The notes: a model not told the origin generated them from the sequence alone. A DNA stretch of 64,000 bases from Cylindrospermum sp. NIES-4074 (GCA_003994795.1 AP018269.1:5390342-5454341); one strand, 5' to 3'; positions 9,026 through 19,614 are shown, counted from the stretch's first letter. A program made the numbers and translations.

Positions 9026-12000
9026 TTACCACGGGTTGCCAATTAACGTAAAAGCAGACCAAAAATAGGGATGTTCTAAATCTTTATCACCGAGTTCCTT
9101 TAAGGCTGAAGGTAAATTGATATCACCACGAGAAAGATTTAGTTGCCCATTTACCAGTCGCACTTGCCCTTTTAGCATTGCCACTTGCGTCCGTCTGAGG
9201 GCTTCTGCTTTGATGGGGGCTGTTTTCAATTGCTCATAGAATTCACTCATCAATCCTAAAGTGCCTTCATCTGAGACATACCACAAACTCGCTAGGGCTG
9301 ATTTAGCACCAGCTTGAACTGCAAAACCAGCAAAGCCTAACTCCGCGTCCTCATCTCCCAAAGCAGTGCGACAGGCACTCAAAACTACTAGTTCTACAGG
9401 CGGGTTATTCCAACCAAGTTCCCGCACTCGATCCATTGTCAATTGGGTATCCCACAACTGAATGTAAGATTGACTGGGAACACCAGGCTTAAATTCGCCG
9501 TGGGTGGCTAGGTGGATAATGCCATAGGGCTTTTGCTGACGCTGTGCTAAGAGATTTTTGAGGGTGAAGCCTTCATTTAAGAAGTATTTACCTGGCCATA
9601 GTCGGGAGGTAATGGTTTTTAATTCTGTGGGAACTGCGGGTAGAGGGTTTTGGCTGGTAAATTTGGATGCACCCATACCCAGAACCTCGGCTTTTTTGAG
9701 GTCAACATAATCTGTATTGGAGAGGCTGAGGCTGGGCATTAAACCAACACTGTAGCTTTCTATCAAATACTGTTTACCATCATAGAGAGCGGCAAAAGGT
9801 AGCGATCGCAATCCTGCATCCACAATAAAGACTAAATTGTTGATTTTCTGCGCTTGTAGTTCGCTTTCTATGGGCGTAATTAGCCATTCATACAGCTGTT
9901 TAGCTGCATCTTGATAGTCGTTACGCAAGTCGGGATTTGTAACTCGGCTTTTGAAGGTTTGGGCAACTGCTATCACTTGCTCCCGCGTCACCTTGAGGAC
10001 TTTGCGAATTGGCTTACCCTTGGCGGTGACAATTAACAATTCTAAGCGATCGCTTGGGGATGTTATGGGTATTGGTTGACTTTCTGCCAGATCATCAGAG
10101 GCTGCAAGACTTTCAGGGACAAAATTAATATATATGAGTGCAGGTTTAACACCAGTTGCCGCATTAATTTTTTCTAGGATATCACTGACTTGGCTGACAG
10201 TTTTAATCTCAGATTTGGCAGTGATACCTAAATATTGCTGAAACTGGTTAGTGAACTTTTCCTCAATTCCCAATGCCCCATTGTTGGCTGGAACAGGTAA
10301 GGCAACCAGTGGTAGTGTTGTGTTAGGGGATTTTGCCAACTGCTCTGGATTGGGAAGATTATCTGAGTTATTGGTCAAACTGAAGTTAGCAGGAATTAAA
10401 CTCCCACTATTAGCACTGATGTTATAACTACCTGTAACTGAATTAGCCGTTACAGGGATAGAAACAACGCCGCTGCTATTGGTTGTCAGAGTAGTGTTTC
10501 CCGTGAAATTAGCACTTGCACCACTACTTGGGGCATTAAAGGTAACTGTGGCATTAGAGATTAAGTTGCCATATTGGTCTTTGACGGTAGCTTGCAGTGA
10601 GTTGGCAAAAGCAGTATTTACAACTGTAGTTTGCGGTGTCCCACCTGTAGCTGTGATACTGGCTGCGACATCTGGGTTATTTGTCAAACTGAAATCAGCA
10701 GGAATTAAACTCCCACTATTAGCACTGACGCTATAACTACCTGCCACTGTATTCGCCGTTACCGGGATAGAAACAACACCGCTGCTATCGGTTGTCAGGG
10801 TAGTATTTCCTGTGAAGTTGGCACTTGCACCACTGCTTGGGGCATTAAAGGTAACTGTGGCATTGGAGATTAAGTTGCCATATTGGTCTTTGACGGTAGC
10901 TTGCAGTGAGTTGGCAAAAGCAGTATTTACAACTGTAGTTTGCGGTGTTCCACCTGTAGCTATGATACTGGCTGCGACATCTGGGTTATTGGTCAAACTG
11001 AAGTCAGCCGGGGTGAGACTGCCACTATTGGCACTGACGTTATAACTACCGGCCACTGTATTCGCCGTTACTGGGATGGTAACAAGTCCGCTGCTATCGG
11101 TTGTCAGGGTAGTATTTCCTGTGAAGCTGGCAGTTGCACCAGTCGTTGGGGCATTAAAAGAAACTGTGATACCAGAAACAGGTTTATTGAAGCCGGTTTC
11201 TGTTACTTTTGCTTGTAAGTCTGTGGAAAAATTATTGTTAACAATGGCACTTTGTCCTGACCCAGCAGTAGGTAGGAGACTATAACCCAGCAACTCAAAT
11301 GCACCAATATCAGATGTTGTGCCTTGAGGTCGGCTGATACCACGTTGATCTGTGGTGATGTCTTGATCAGTGATGCCAGTATCAATTGCTGGGCTACCAG
11401 GTAGCAGGGCAAAGGTTTGCGTAGAACCACCGTAGTCCCCCAGAACTGAAAGTTTTGGATCAATCAGCGCCCTAGTAGTACCCACCTGATTGCCGTTAAT
11501 TCCATTGCTGATGCCTGTTCCAGTGCCATCTCCGATGAGGTTATAGCTACTAGCTGCATCCAAACTCCCAAACACATCGGGATTATTTGGACTTGTGTTA
11601 CCCGCCACAATAGTATTCTTCAGTGTCACCGTTGCACCTACTATATCCCTGTAGATGCCGCCGCCGTTGCCGCTGGCTGAATTCAGGCTGAAGGTGCTGC
11701 TGTTGACGTTTACTGCACCACCATAAGCATAAAAACCACCACCGTTGGTTGCTGAATTAGCACCGAAAGTGCTATTGATCACGGACACATTGCCGAATGA
11801 GTTATAAAAGCCGCCACCACTACTATTCGCGGAATTATTGCTGAAAGTGCTGGCGATAACAACTACATCACCTGATGAGTTATAAATAGCACCGCCATTG
11901 TTGCTTGCGGAATTGTCACTGAAGGTACTATTGCTGACGAACACACGACCTCCATCACCACCAGTAAGATGTATAGCACCGCCATTAGAAGTTGCCGAAT

Positions 12001-14794
12001 TGCCACTATTAAAGGTGCTATTTGCAATGTTTGTAGTACCAAATGAGTTATAAATACCGCCACCGGAGTCTGCGGAATTGCTTGTGAAGGTACTGCCGTC
12101 GATATTCAGCGTGCCGCCTGATTGGTAGATAGCACCACCTTTGCCTCCACTTTCGCCGGCAAAGACTGTGGAGTTGCCACTGAAGATAACGTTGTTGATA
12201 TTCAGCGTATCGCTTGATTGAGAAATGCCCCCACCATTACTGTCAGTTGCGTTGCCATTAATAATCGCCAAATCATTGAGAGTTACTATCCCTCCCGTCC
12301 CTGAAATCTCAAATACACCGTATTTATTTTCACCATCTATCTTCGTGTTACTTGCCCCAGCACCATTTAAGGTTAGAGGTTTATTAATCAATATAGTGTT
12401 GCCTGTATACGTGCCTGCACCCAAATTGATTGTGGTATTTCCTGCTACGCTGCCAATTGCATCAACGGCGTTTTGAATTGAACTAGTGAGAGGGTTTGTC
12501 TCTGGTTGCACCTGATTGAGATTAAATGTCAGATCGCCATTAATATTTATGGTTGGGGAACCGTAGGAATTCCGTAAAAATTGCCGTCCTGTCAGTGTCA
12601 ATGATGCAGTGCTAGTTCCCGTTTGGTTAATCGAATCTGTCAGGGTAATATCACCATTACCCCCCACCCCACTGGAAGTTGTCAGGGTGACACTCGTACC
12701 ACCATCCAAGGCACTGGAGATGGTTGCAGGATCAATATCACTGTTATTGGATGGGTCAAATAGTCCTGCTGTTATCGTCCCATTACCACCGTTGATAATA
12801 TTGATATCCGTCGGGTCAAGTAACCAAGTCCCTGCTTTTCCATTAGTGGCACTGGCATCTACCTTAGCACCGGTCACATTCAGGGAATTTTTCCCGGAGG
12901 TTTCCACTAAGCCACCGTTACCACCTTTAGCGGTAATTGTGCCCAAGAAACGGGTGGTATCATCTGCCCAAACAATGACTTTGCCACCGTTACCGTTTTG
13001 CCCTCCATTGGCATTAATGACAGAATCGCTGCTAACAAAGGTACGGCTGGCATTGGGGACTGTTCCCTTACCTTGATAATCACCCCCAACTAGGACTGTA
13101 CCGCCATTGATGCCAGAAGCGTTGAGGTTGGCTTTGAGGAGGGCAATGCGATCGCCTAATATATTAATTTGACCTGTGCTATCAGCAATACTATTGCTAG
13201 GGTTGGTGACAGACACTTGTCCACTAATAATGGTTGTACCAGCATCAGTAGGAATCGGTGTATTTGTACTTGTCAGCTTGATCTCGCCATTTTCAACTGT
13301 CACTCCTGTGGCATTTTGGAGATTACCACCTGTAAGTAATGCCGGCAGGGAGAGTGGGGAAAATGGTTGCGGGTTAATTTGGGCTTTCGTTTCTATCGGT
13401 AAATCTAAACTCAATAAACTATTTGCTTGTGCCAGCCGAACCAGTTTTTCTCCCGGCACTGCCATAATTGTGATGTTACCGTTGGCAGCGGTGACAGTCC
13501 CTGTATTGATGACTGTCCCACCTAGTAACATGAGGTTTTGAGCCTCACCTACTGCTAGATTTCCGGCATTGAAGATACTTCCTGGCTGGCTAGTTGTAAA
13601 AGCAAAAGCCGTGGGATTGCCGATAAAATTGCTATAGTTATTTGCGCCATTGGCATTAAACCATTGGTTGTTACCAAACAAAATTCCATTGGCTGTTGTG
13701 GCTGTAAAAGATGCTGGCACATTCAGACTGGAATTAGCCCCAAATATAATGCCAGCCGGGTTGATTAAATATAAGTTAGAGTTGCCGCCTGTGACTGTAA
13801 TTAGTCCGTTAATTGCGGAAGCGTTACCACCTGTAACCCGCCCTAAAATGTTTTGAATTGATGGTTGAGAAAGAAAGTTGGCAGTTTGATTGGCATCCAG
13901 CCCAAATTTTGAGAAACTGTGAAATAAGTTGGCGCGATCGCCACTTAAACTCCCGCCACTAATATCAATTTTGTTGTCTTGGGTATTGACAATTGTGCCA
14001 GTACCATCATTAGCTGGGGTAATTGATTGCGCTTGAGCAAAATTGGGAAATAGTCCCAGGAATAAAGGTAAAATGCTAGCGGCTACAGAAGTTCCCCAAA
14101 ACTTGCGGCGTTTTTGTGCTTTGACAACTGTTTTGTGCGATCGCCTAATTTGCTCTTGTTGTCTTGTTCGAGATATACTTTCTGCATGAGTACGGTAGTA
14201 GTAAAGCGGCTGAAAAATATGCTGTACTTTGGCAACTTCTGACAGTCGCACACACAAATCGTAATCTTCTACTGTTTCCAGCGACTCATCAATCCCACCC
14301 GCTAAATCAAACACTTCCCGACGCATCAGCCGAAAGTGAAATGTCATAAACTTGTTTAACAGTTCTTCCCGGCTGTAGGGAACAAGACAACGATAGCCAT
14401 AGCTGAGAACTGTATTCTGTTCATCAATATCTAGATAGTCGGTGTAAACCCAACCGATTTCTGGTTGTGCATCCAAAACCCCTGCGGTTGCTGCTAATGC
14501 TGTTGGTGCGAGTAAGTCATCACTATCCACCCAACCAAGATAAGGGGCGCTAGTTTGGGCAATTGCTGCTTTTAAAGCCAACCCTCGCCCCAGATGTGTT
14601 GCTGCTATCACCCGCACCTGGCTATGGCGCTTTTCATATTCGCGGGCAATTTCTAGTGAACGATCTGTCGATCCATCATCCCAAATTAGCAGTTCAAAAT
14701 CACTCCTGGTTTGGGACAAAATACTTTCAATAGCATAGCTCAGGTAATGTTCTCGGTTATAAACTGTAATGACAAGAGAAATTAGTGGCTTCAT
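9026..14794 (-). CDS. Fusion: GT2 glycosyltransferase, TPS exoprotein, Big-1 repeats, CHAT protease
   Basis: A 1922-residue protein. Residues 1-215 are a GT2 glycosyltransferase (DDGSTDRS at 39-46, DSDD at 90-93, VEDYD at about 176). Residues 217-256 look like a TpsA signal peptide: a basic stretch, then SILPLFLGLFPNFAQAQ. From 257 to about 390 is a filamentous-haemagglutinin TPS domain (LYLINPAGIIFG). A right-handed beta-helix region with repeated NNGGAIYNS-type coils follows, then three Big-1-like repeats of 103 residues, and a CHAT peptidase (about 1580-1922) with HLATHG His1765 and LSACRT Cys1808. No ATG, GTG or TTG codon lies close before the internal signal, so the secreted part may truly be fused. 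The likely exporter type is encoded at 43895-45745. An internal signal after a cytosolic enzyme domain is odd; annotation fusion or processing remains possible. Confidence 0.85.
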   Translation of the reverse strand: MKPLISLVITVYNREHYLSYAIESILSQTRSDFELLIWDDGSTDRSLEIAREYEKRHSQVRVIAATHLGRGLALKAAIAQTSAPYLGWVDSDDLLAPTALAATAGVLDAQPEIGWVYTDYLDIDEQNTVLSYGYRCLVPYSREELLNKFMTFHFRLMRREVFDLAGGIDESLETVEDYDLCVRLSEVAKVQHIFQPLYYYRTHAESISRTRQQEQIRRSHKTVVKAQKRRKFWGTSVAASILPLFLGLFPNFAQAQSITPANDGTGTIVNTQDNKIDISGGSLSGDRANLFHSFSKFGLDANQTANFLSQPSIQNILGRVTGGNASAINGLITVTGGNSNLYLINPAGIIFGANSSLNVPASFTATTANGILFGNNQWFNANGANNYSNFIGNPTAFAFTTSQPGSIFNAGNLAVGEAQNLMLLGGTVINTGTVTAANGNITIMAVPGEKLVRLAQANSLLSLDLPIETKAQINPQPFSPLSLPALLTGGNLQNATGVTVENGEIKLTSTNTPIPTDAGTTIISGQVSVTNPSNSIADSTGQINILGDRIALLKANLNASGINGGTVLVGGDYQGKGTVPNASRTFVSSDSVINANGGQNGNGGKVIVWADDTTRFLGTITAKGGNGGLVETSGKNSLNVTGAKVDASATNGKAGTWLLDPTDINIINGGNGTITAGLFDPSNNSDIDPATISSALDGGTSVTLTTSSGVGGNGDITLTDSINQTGTSTASLTLTGRQFLRNSYGSPTININGDLTFNLNQVQPETNPLTSSIQNAVDAIGSVAGNTTINLGAGTYTGNTILINKPLTLNGAGASNTKIDGENKYGVFEISGTGGIVTLNDLAIINGNATDSNGGGISQSSDTLNINNVIFSGNSTVFAGESGGKGGAIYQSGGTLNIDGSTFTSNSADSGGGIYNSFGTTNIANSTFNSGNSATSNGGAIHLTGGDGGRVFVSNSTFSDNSASNNGGAIYNSSGDVVVIASTFSNNSANSSGGGFYNSFGNVSVINSTFGANSATNGGGFYAYGGAVNVNSSTFSLNSASGNGGGIYRDIVGATVTLKNTIVAGNTSPNNPDVFGSLDAASSYNLIGDGTGTGISNGINGNQVGTTRALIDPKLSVLGDYGGSTQTFALLPGSPAIDTGITDQDITTDQRGISRPQGTTSDIGAFELLGYSLLPTAGSGQSAIVNNNFSTDLQAKVTETGFNKPVSGITVSFNAPTTGATASFTGNTTLTTDSSGLVTIPVTANTVAGSYNVSANSGSLTPADFSLTNNPDVAASIIATGGTPQTTVVNTAFANSLQATVKDQYGNLISNATVTFNAPSSGASANFTGNTTLTTDSSGVVSIPVTANTVAGSYSVSANSGSLIPADFSLTNNPDVAASITATGGTPQTTVVNTAFANSLQATVKDQYGNLISNATVTFNAPSSGASANFTGNTTLTTNSSGVVSIPVTANSVTGSYNISANSGSLIPANFSLTNNSDNLPNPEQLAKSPNTTLPLVALPVPANNGALGIEEKFTNQFQQYLGITAKSEIKTVSQVSDILEKINAATGVKPALIYINFVPESLAASDDLAESQPIPITSPSDRLELLIVTAKGKPIRKVLKVTREQVIAVAQTFKSRVTNPDLRNDYQDAAKQLYEWLITPIESELQAQKINNLVFIVDAGLRSLPFAALYDGKQYLIESYSVGLMPSLSLSNTDYVDLKKAEVLGMGASKFTSQNPLPAVPTELKTITSRLWPGKYFLNEGFTLKNLLAQRQQKPYGIIHLATHGEFKPGVPSQSYIQLWDTQLTMDRVRELGWNNPPVELVVLSACRTALGDEDAELGFAGFAVQAGAKSALASLWYVSDEGTLGLMSEFYEQLKTAPIKAEALRRTQVAMLKGQVRLVNGQLNLSRGDINLPSALKELGDKDLEHPYFWSAFTLIGNPW
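10376..11290 (-). repeat. Three 309-bp repeats encoding Big-1 domains
   Basis: Inside the large fusion gene, three units of about 309 bp begin near 10376, 10685 and 10994. The two left units (C-terminal in the protein) are almost identical in DNA, for example TAAACTCCCACTATTAGCAC in both. The third is more diverged. Each encodes one Ig-like Big-1 (invasin) domain with the FNAPSSGASANFTGNTTL motif. Confidence 0.85.
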
Positions 14795-15094
14795 AAAAAT
14801 TCTGATAAAATAAAATGTTGAGCTGACTTTAAAGCATATTCCGCTCTGATTCTCAGTCTTTTACCACTCATCCAGATATCTTTTTACAAATTACGACGCA
14901 CTACTTTGTAAAAAGTTTCATTCCTTGTTCTGGAAAAACTTCCATAGTTTAAGGGTGGTTTGTTGAATTTCGTCCTTATTTAACCTTGATCACCTAGACA
15001 AAATTAACCTGATATTGCTATATTTAATTGCTGCTGGCTTTCTACTCCATGATTTGTTAAAAAAATCAATAATTATTAAAATTTAATAGACATC
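14795..15094. other. Divergent intergenic region
   Basis: 300 AT-rich bases between the divergent fusion gene and the TPR gene. Promoters for both are expected here. I see no repeat, RNA or clear operator. Confidence 0.45.
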
Positions 15095-16906
15095 ATGAGA
15101 CAATTTCCGATAAAAACAAGGAAACGGCAGTTACCCGCTAGTTGCACTTGCATCTCCACAGGTTTTATGTGGTTAACAACAGGTATATTGAATCAAAGAC
15201 TAACAGCAGGTAGTTGGAGTCGGGTGCTGGTTTTAGCATTTTTAATTGTGAGTTTTTCCCTACCCAAAACTTTAGCCGAAGAGAAGCTAGAACTCAAAGA
15301 TTTCGATTACTGGGCGAGTTTATGTAAGTTGCTGGGAAGTGAAAAGAAATATGAAGAAGCGATCGCCGCTTGCAACGAAGCAATCGCCCTGAAACCAGCA
15401 GCACCAGATGTCTGGGTAATACGCACTGAAATCTTGTTAGAACAAGGCAAATATTCTGAAGCATTGGTATCAGCTGAACGAACTTTGCGTCTGAAGCCAA
15501 AATATTCTTTAGCTATAGCCGATAGGTGTCAAGCATTATTCAAGCTGGGCAAGTATGCAGAAGCGATCGCCGCCTGCGATTTAGCCCTGCGCTCAGATGG
15601 AGATTGGGGAGACAACACCGCAGTCTTAGCATGGTACACCAAAGGCATCGCTCAAAGCAATTTGAAAAAGTTCGCCGAAGCTGTCACCTCATTTAATAGC
15701 GCCCTAGAAATTAATCCCCAAGATCCTTTAACTTTAGTCGGTAATTGCCAAGCCCTGTCTCAATTGGGCAGACTTACGGAAGCGATCGCCGCTTGTGACT
15801 TAGCACTCAAAAGCGAAAGTAGTTGGGGGAATAGTAGTCCAGCGATAGCATGGTATAGTAAGGGTTTGGCCCAGAAAAGAAATCGCCAGATTGAGGAAGC
15901 GATCGCCTCATTTGATCAAGCCATCGCCCTTAATCCCAAAGATGCTGAAATGTGGCTTGAACACGGCAGAGCTTTATCTTTAATTGGGAAGGTAGATCAA
16001 GCCACAGTTTCTTATGAATTTGCAGTTAAACTCAGCCCCAATTATTCTCTAGCCCTAGCAAGTCAAGCTGCAAACCTCAACAAGCTCAACACCAAAGAAA
16101 CATATCAAAAAGCTGTAGAAGCCGCTGATAAAGCTCTACAAGGTGATAATAGATGGGGTGATAGCAGTCCTGCCCTGGCTTGGGAAAGCAGGGGAATTGC
16201 CCAGGCAGGATTGGGGCAGTATGAAGAAGGATTAGCATCTCTTGATAGAGCCATTGGGCTAAATGCTAATAGTGCTGACATCTGGAATAATCGGGCAGCT
16301 ACCCTGTGGTATTTAGGCAGATATACAGATGCAATTGCTAGTAGCGATCGCTCCACAAAAATTAATCCCAAATATGCTCAAGCTTGGTTTAATAAAGGAA
16401 GAATTCTCCGCACATTAGAACGTTATCGAGAAGCATTAGCAGCTTATGATAAAGCGCTAGAAAACATTGCGAGTTTAACTGATAATTCCCAGGTAGCAAA
16501 TATCTGGGCTAACCGCAGTGTCGTCTTGTGGCATTTATCCAGAAATAGAGAAGCTTTAGCTGCTGCCGATCGCGCTATTGGCATTAATCCTGAGTTATCA
16601 CAAGGTTGGTATAATCGGGGTGTAGTGTTATTAGATTTAAAGCGCTACAATGAAGCCATTACCGCCTACAATCGCGCCAATTTGCTCACTCCCAACAATC
16701 CTAGTATTTTAGCTGGTAAAGGTATAGCCTTGCTGAAATTGGGTAGACTGCAAGATGCGATCGCCACTTTTGACGAAACTTTAAAAGTTGACCCTGCTAA
16801 CTCCTTAGCCCTAGCGAATAAAACTATAGCCGAGCAAAGGCTACAAGAACGATTAGAGCGGGAAAAACCTAAATTCCCAACAGCAGCACCAACTCAAGGT
16901 AAATAA
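15095..16906 (+). CDS. Secreted or membrane-anchored TPR protein
   Basis: A 603-residue protein. After a basic N-terminus a hydrophobic stretch (about residues 49-64, VLVLAFLIVSFSLP) precedes KTLAEE, suggesting a signal peptide with an AxE/A cleavage or an uncleaved anchor. Met25 could be the real start, giving a more normal signal length. The rest is a nearly continuous solenoid of tetratricopeptide repeats with the pattern AIAACDxAL, AWYxKGIA, ALxINPKxA. Several repeats carry a WGD/WGN insert (for example at 15605 and 15825). It has no enzymatic domain. It probably acts as a scaffold in the periplasm. It is divergent from the CHAT fusion gene. Confidence 0.85.
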   Translation: MRQFPIKTRKRQLPASCTCISTGFMWLTTGILNQRLTAGSWSRVLVLAFLIVSFSLPKTLAEEKLELKDFDYWASLCKLLGSEKKYEEAIAACNEAIALKPAAPDVWVIRTEILLEQGKYSEALVSAERTLRLKPKYSLAIADRCQALFKLGKYAEAIAACDLALRSDGDWGDNTAVLAWYTKGIAQSNLKKFAEAVTSFNSALEINPQDPLTLVGNCQALSQLGRLTEAIAACDLALKSESSWGNSSPAIAWYSKGLAQKRNRQIEEAIASFDQAIALNPKDAEMWLEHGRALSLIGKVDQATVSYEFAVKLSPNYSLALASQAANLNKLNTKETYQKAVEAADKALQGDNRWGDSSPALAWESRGIAQAGLGQYEEGLASLDRAIGLNANSADIWNNRAATLWYLGRYTDAIASSDRSTKINPKYAQAWFNKGRILRTLERYREALAAYDKALENIASLTDNSQVANIWANRSVVLWHLSRNREALAAADRAIGINPELSQGWYNRGVVLLDLKRYNEAITAYNRANLLTPNNPSILAGKGIALLKLGRLQDAIATFDETLKVDPANSLALANKTIAEQRLQERLEREKPKFPTAAPTQGK

Positions 16907-16927
16907 AGGATTTCGACCCACAAAGAA

Positions 16928-16958
16928 GCGATGGCGTACCCGCCCCCTGGAAGCGATG
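16928..16958. repeat. Dispersed GCGATGGCGTACCCGCC palindromic repeat, copy 1
   Basis: A short imperfect palindrome beginning gcgatggcgtacccgcc and ending with ggaagcgatgg. Similar copies occur at 28646, 29306, 37778 and, inside a coding region, 38090. Here it lies between two convergent genes. Confidence 0.7.
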
Positions 16959-16964
16959 GTGCTG

Positions 16965-17354
16965 TTACAGTTTAGGCGTTCTGTTCACATGAAGCACTTC
17001 CAGGTCTTCAAAGTCAGTCTGCCTGATTACCCTCGCAAATAAGCCCACCTCCAAATCATTTGGGTCATCGCTTTCCAGCTCCTCAGGATGAACATAAACA
17101 TATAGTCCATCAACGTTTCCTCGTACAACCCACCCAACTGTTTTTGCAAGCGCTGTCACCTGAAAATCGGCTGAAGCTTCTCCTATCCGAACCTCTCCAT
17201 GTTCTTTCAATATGGCGATCGCTTTTTGTTCTAGATTATCCTCTGCTGCCGCTTCTTCAAAAACAATAAAAGTGCCATTTGCAAAGAGTACCCAATTAGG
17301 TAAACTGTCACTCACCGCAAGTCGAATATGCTCTATCTTGTCTTCGTTGGTCAT
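16965..17354 (-). CDS. Small acidic protein, possible immunity or chaperone partner
   Basis: A 129-residue acidic protein without signal peptide or membrane segment. I do not recognise the family. Features are an N-terminal IEHIRLAVSDSLPNWVLFANGTF segment (given as two parts IEHIRLAVSD and LPNWVLFANGTF), then GEASADFQVT and VGWVVRGNVDGLYVYVHPEE. It starts 40 bp after the end of the leader-bearing DUF4157 protein and is read in the same direction. Toxin followed by immunity gene is the common order in polymorphic toxin loci. The soluble acidic nature fits a cytosolic immunity protein, or a chaperone for a cargo. Both are inference from position. Confidence 0.7.
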   Translation of the reverse strand: MTNEDKIEHIRLAVSDSLPNWVLFANGTFIVFEEAAAEDNLEQKAIAILKEHGEVRIGEASADFQVTALAKTVGWVVRGNVDGLYVYVHPEELESDDPNDLEVGLFARVIRQTDFEDLEVLHVNRTPKL

Positions 17355-17394
17355 TTCTTTTACTTCCTATTTTAGGGCGTTGTCGTTATTGCCG

Positions 17395-19614
17395 TTAATC
17401 CACATCATCAATTACTGGACCTGAGAGTAAACGCAGGTATGCAAGCAATGCTTGTTGACGAGGTTGAAACTTACCAGATGGTCCTTTTACATAGTCCTTG
17501 CCTTCTGCCTTCACTGCCGTTATTGCATTGTTTGGAATATCACCCGCAACTACCACCTCTCGTGTTCGCATTGCATCTCTGGCAGCACTATTCCGTTCTA
17601 CCGCATCGTCCTTTTCAACAAATGGCATATTCGGATTCGGATCATCCACATTGTGGATCTGTTTCATAGCTTTGGAAGTGTGTGTATCAAAAACACGATT
17701 TTTGGAAATTTGAGCCAAGTCAACAGTAGCAACGCCATGTGGCCCTTCAAACGGTTTAGCGCTTGACCCAAAAATTGGTCGATCAGTTGTGGTAAAAGAA
17801 ATGAAAGGGCTTCCCCCCTGCAATTCCTTCGCCCGTTGGTGATTTCTAATCTCTTCAGCTTGTTGTTCTTGGGTCATTGTAGGCACAGCCGCAGCAATCT
17901 GGCTCCAACTTTGAGTTGTATCTTTTTTCTTACGCGGGTCGCTATTGATGCTTACCCCTGTATCCGGGCTTGGGTTATCATATTCATTTAAGGCACGTTT
18001 CACATATCGCTTTACATAACTACCAAATGCATCTTGCACATAGTGGTCATTAGATTCTCGGTGTGCAAATATCTCGCGCTTTTCTTCTTGTGGTGTATTT
18101 TTATTTAACCTGACCTCATCCACTTTTATGAAGCGTTTTTCATCAAAATACACAGTTGCTATGTGTATTTCTCTCTCCTGATCATCCTTTGGGTTTACAA
18201 TTACCTTTCCTTCATTGTCTGCCGTTACCATCATCAAGTCAAATCCCAAGGGATCGCAAAATTCAACCCATGCCTTCAATAATTTCTTCCTGTTCATGGC
18301 AGAATTCTTATACCCTTGCTCATACCCCTGAACAATGGGATCAGCGATTTTATGACGGCCATAATCCCGGGCATATTCTGTTACCTTGCTTACCCACGCA
18401 GCTTTGTTAATAGTCTTACCAGATGTTTGTCTTTCAAGCATTTTAACTTTTATCTGTCCGATTAATTCATCAGACAAACTCTCCGCTTGCTGATCTAACT
18501 GCTGCTTGACTGGTACATTTAGTACTGTCTTGTTATTCTCTTTTTGTGCAGAATCTCTTTGTGCCAAAAAACCGGACTGAACAACATTTTCAGTATTGAG
18601 TTTCTGGAAAATCACATATTTAAGTGCAGCTATAAGATAGTTTTGTTTCTCCTCCAAATTAGCGGATTGCTGCTTATAATCTTCATCTAGCTGATCTCTT
18701 GCTGCTTGCTTTTGCTGCTTCTGTTCGTCATAAATCTTCTTAATACCTGTCTGCAATTTTTGAATACCTTCTTCCTCTTTTGCCAGATTTTCATAACCCA
18801 TTGCCATCTTGTCTCCATACCTTTGGATAATGGGAAATCCTGAAACAGAAGATACTCCTGACTGCATCATTAGTTGTAGAGGTGTTGAAGATGGTGTAAG
18901 TCCTGATATGTTACCAACCAAACGCAAGTCACCTGCTTGCTGCGCCTTGTGCCCCATCACATCTGCTTCTTTCTCCAAACCTTCATCATCATTAATCTCC
19001 ACCCCCTTCGCCTGCAACGTCGGCTTCACCCGTCCCTGCTTCTGCTGCACCACGTGCCAAGCCTCATGGGCTAAATGCTCCTCCTGCCCCGTCCCCACAT
19101 GAATCTCTGTTCCTTGAGTGTATGCCTTCGCCTGCATCTCAGCAGGTTTAGCGGAATTGTAGTGCACCTTCACATCATCTAATGACATACCAGAGAGATT
19201 TTCGATCCCTGCTTTCAAGTTATCTGGCATTCCTGTTTTGTTTTCCTGCGATTTCCCTGTCCCACTCTTGCTATCTCCCGATGTGGATGATTGACCCTGC
19301 ACCACTTCCTCACCAACCTTCTCCGCTTCCTGCTCAGACTTTTCTCCCCGTTGCGGAATGTATAACTTCATCTGAACTCGTGGCGTCTTTGGTGGTGTCA
19401 GATGACGAGTAAATACTGCTGGGTCTGGGAAACCATCACTAACTTCATTGATTTTTTCCGCTTTTGTCTGTAAATCATCCGTTTGCTCTTGTTGCGGTTT
19501 CACTTCCTTTGTTTGGGGTTGAACGACAAAAGGACGCGGCGCAAACTGATTTGTTACTGGTGTATTATGGAAGTCTGAGGATTTTTTAGCTGTTCTGTGT
19601 TCTCTACTATACAT
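17395..19614 (-). CDS. CIS cargo candidate: shared leader, DUF4157, ADP-ribosyltransferase-like tail
   Basis: A 739-residue protein. Residues 1-95 are the leader shared with three other proteins here ([36 protein letters not shown]). Residues 140-200 are an eCIS-core DUF4157 metallopeptidase-like domain with [15 protein letters not shown] and an HExxH motif (HEAWH, His183). Residues 270-400 are strongly helical and coiled. The C-terminal 150 residues contain [12 protein letters not shown] (about 602-613) and [14 protein letters not shown] (Glu686), which resemble the STS and catalytic-Glu motifs of cholera-toxin-like ADP-ribosyltransferases; the first Glu of the ExE pair is Thr. DUF4157 is known at the ends of eCIS cargo genes. 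It is followed at 40 bp by a 129-residue gene. The toxin activity is inference. Confidence 0.8.
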   Translation of the reverse strand: MYSREHRTAKKSSDFHNTPVTNQFAPRPFVVQPQTKEVKPQQEQTDDLQTKAEKINEVSDGFPDPAVFTRHLTPPKTPRVQMKLYIPQRGEKSEQEAEKVGEEVVQGQSSTSGDSKSGTGKSQENKTGMPDNLKAGIENLSGMSLDDVKVHYNSAKPAEMQAKAYTQGTEIHVGTGQEEHLAHEAWHVVQQKQGRVKPTLQAKGVEINDDEGLEKEADVMGHKAQQAGDLRLVGNISGLTPSSTPLQLMMQSGVSSVSGFPIIQRYGDKMAMGYENLAKEEEGIQKLQTGIKKIYDEQKQQKQAARDQLDEDYKQQSANLEEKQNYLIAALKYVIFQKLNTENVVQSGFLAQRDSAQKENNKTVLNVPVKQQLDQQAESLSDELIGQIKVKMLERQTSGKTINKAAWVSKVTEYARDYGRHKIADPIVQGYEQGYKNSAMNRKKLLKAWVEFCDPLGFDLMMVTADNEGKVIVNPKDDQEREIHIATVYFDEKRFIKVDEVRLNKNTPQEEKREIFAHRESNDHYVQDAFGSYVKRYVKRALNEYDNPSPDTGVSINSDPRKKKDTTQSWSQIAAAVPTMTQEQQAEEIRNHQRAKELQGGSPFISFTTTDRPIFGSSAKPFEGPHGVATVDLAQISKNRVFDTHTSKAMKQIHNVDDPNPNMPFVEKDDAVERNSAARDAMRTREVVVAGDIPNNAITAVKAEGKDYVKGPSGKFQPRQQALLAYLRLLSGPVIDDVD

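Noticed and set aside
10479..13856. Several plus-strand open frames opposite the large fusion gene
   Set aside because: They are shadows of a repetitive, low-complexity coding region and show no family features.
17395..19614. OTU-type deubiquitinase domain, suggested by [11 protein letters not shown] near residue 530
   Set aside because: The preceding Asp-Gly-x-x-Cys motif expected for OTU was not found, so only a weak resemblance remains.
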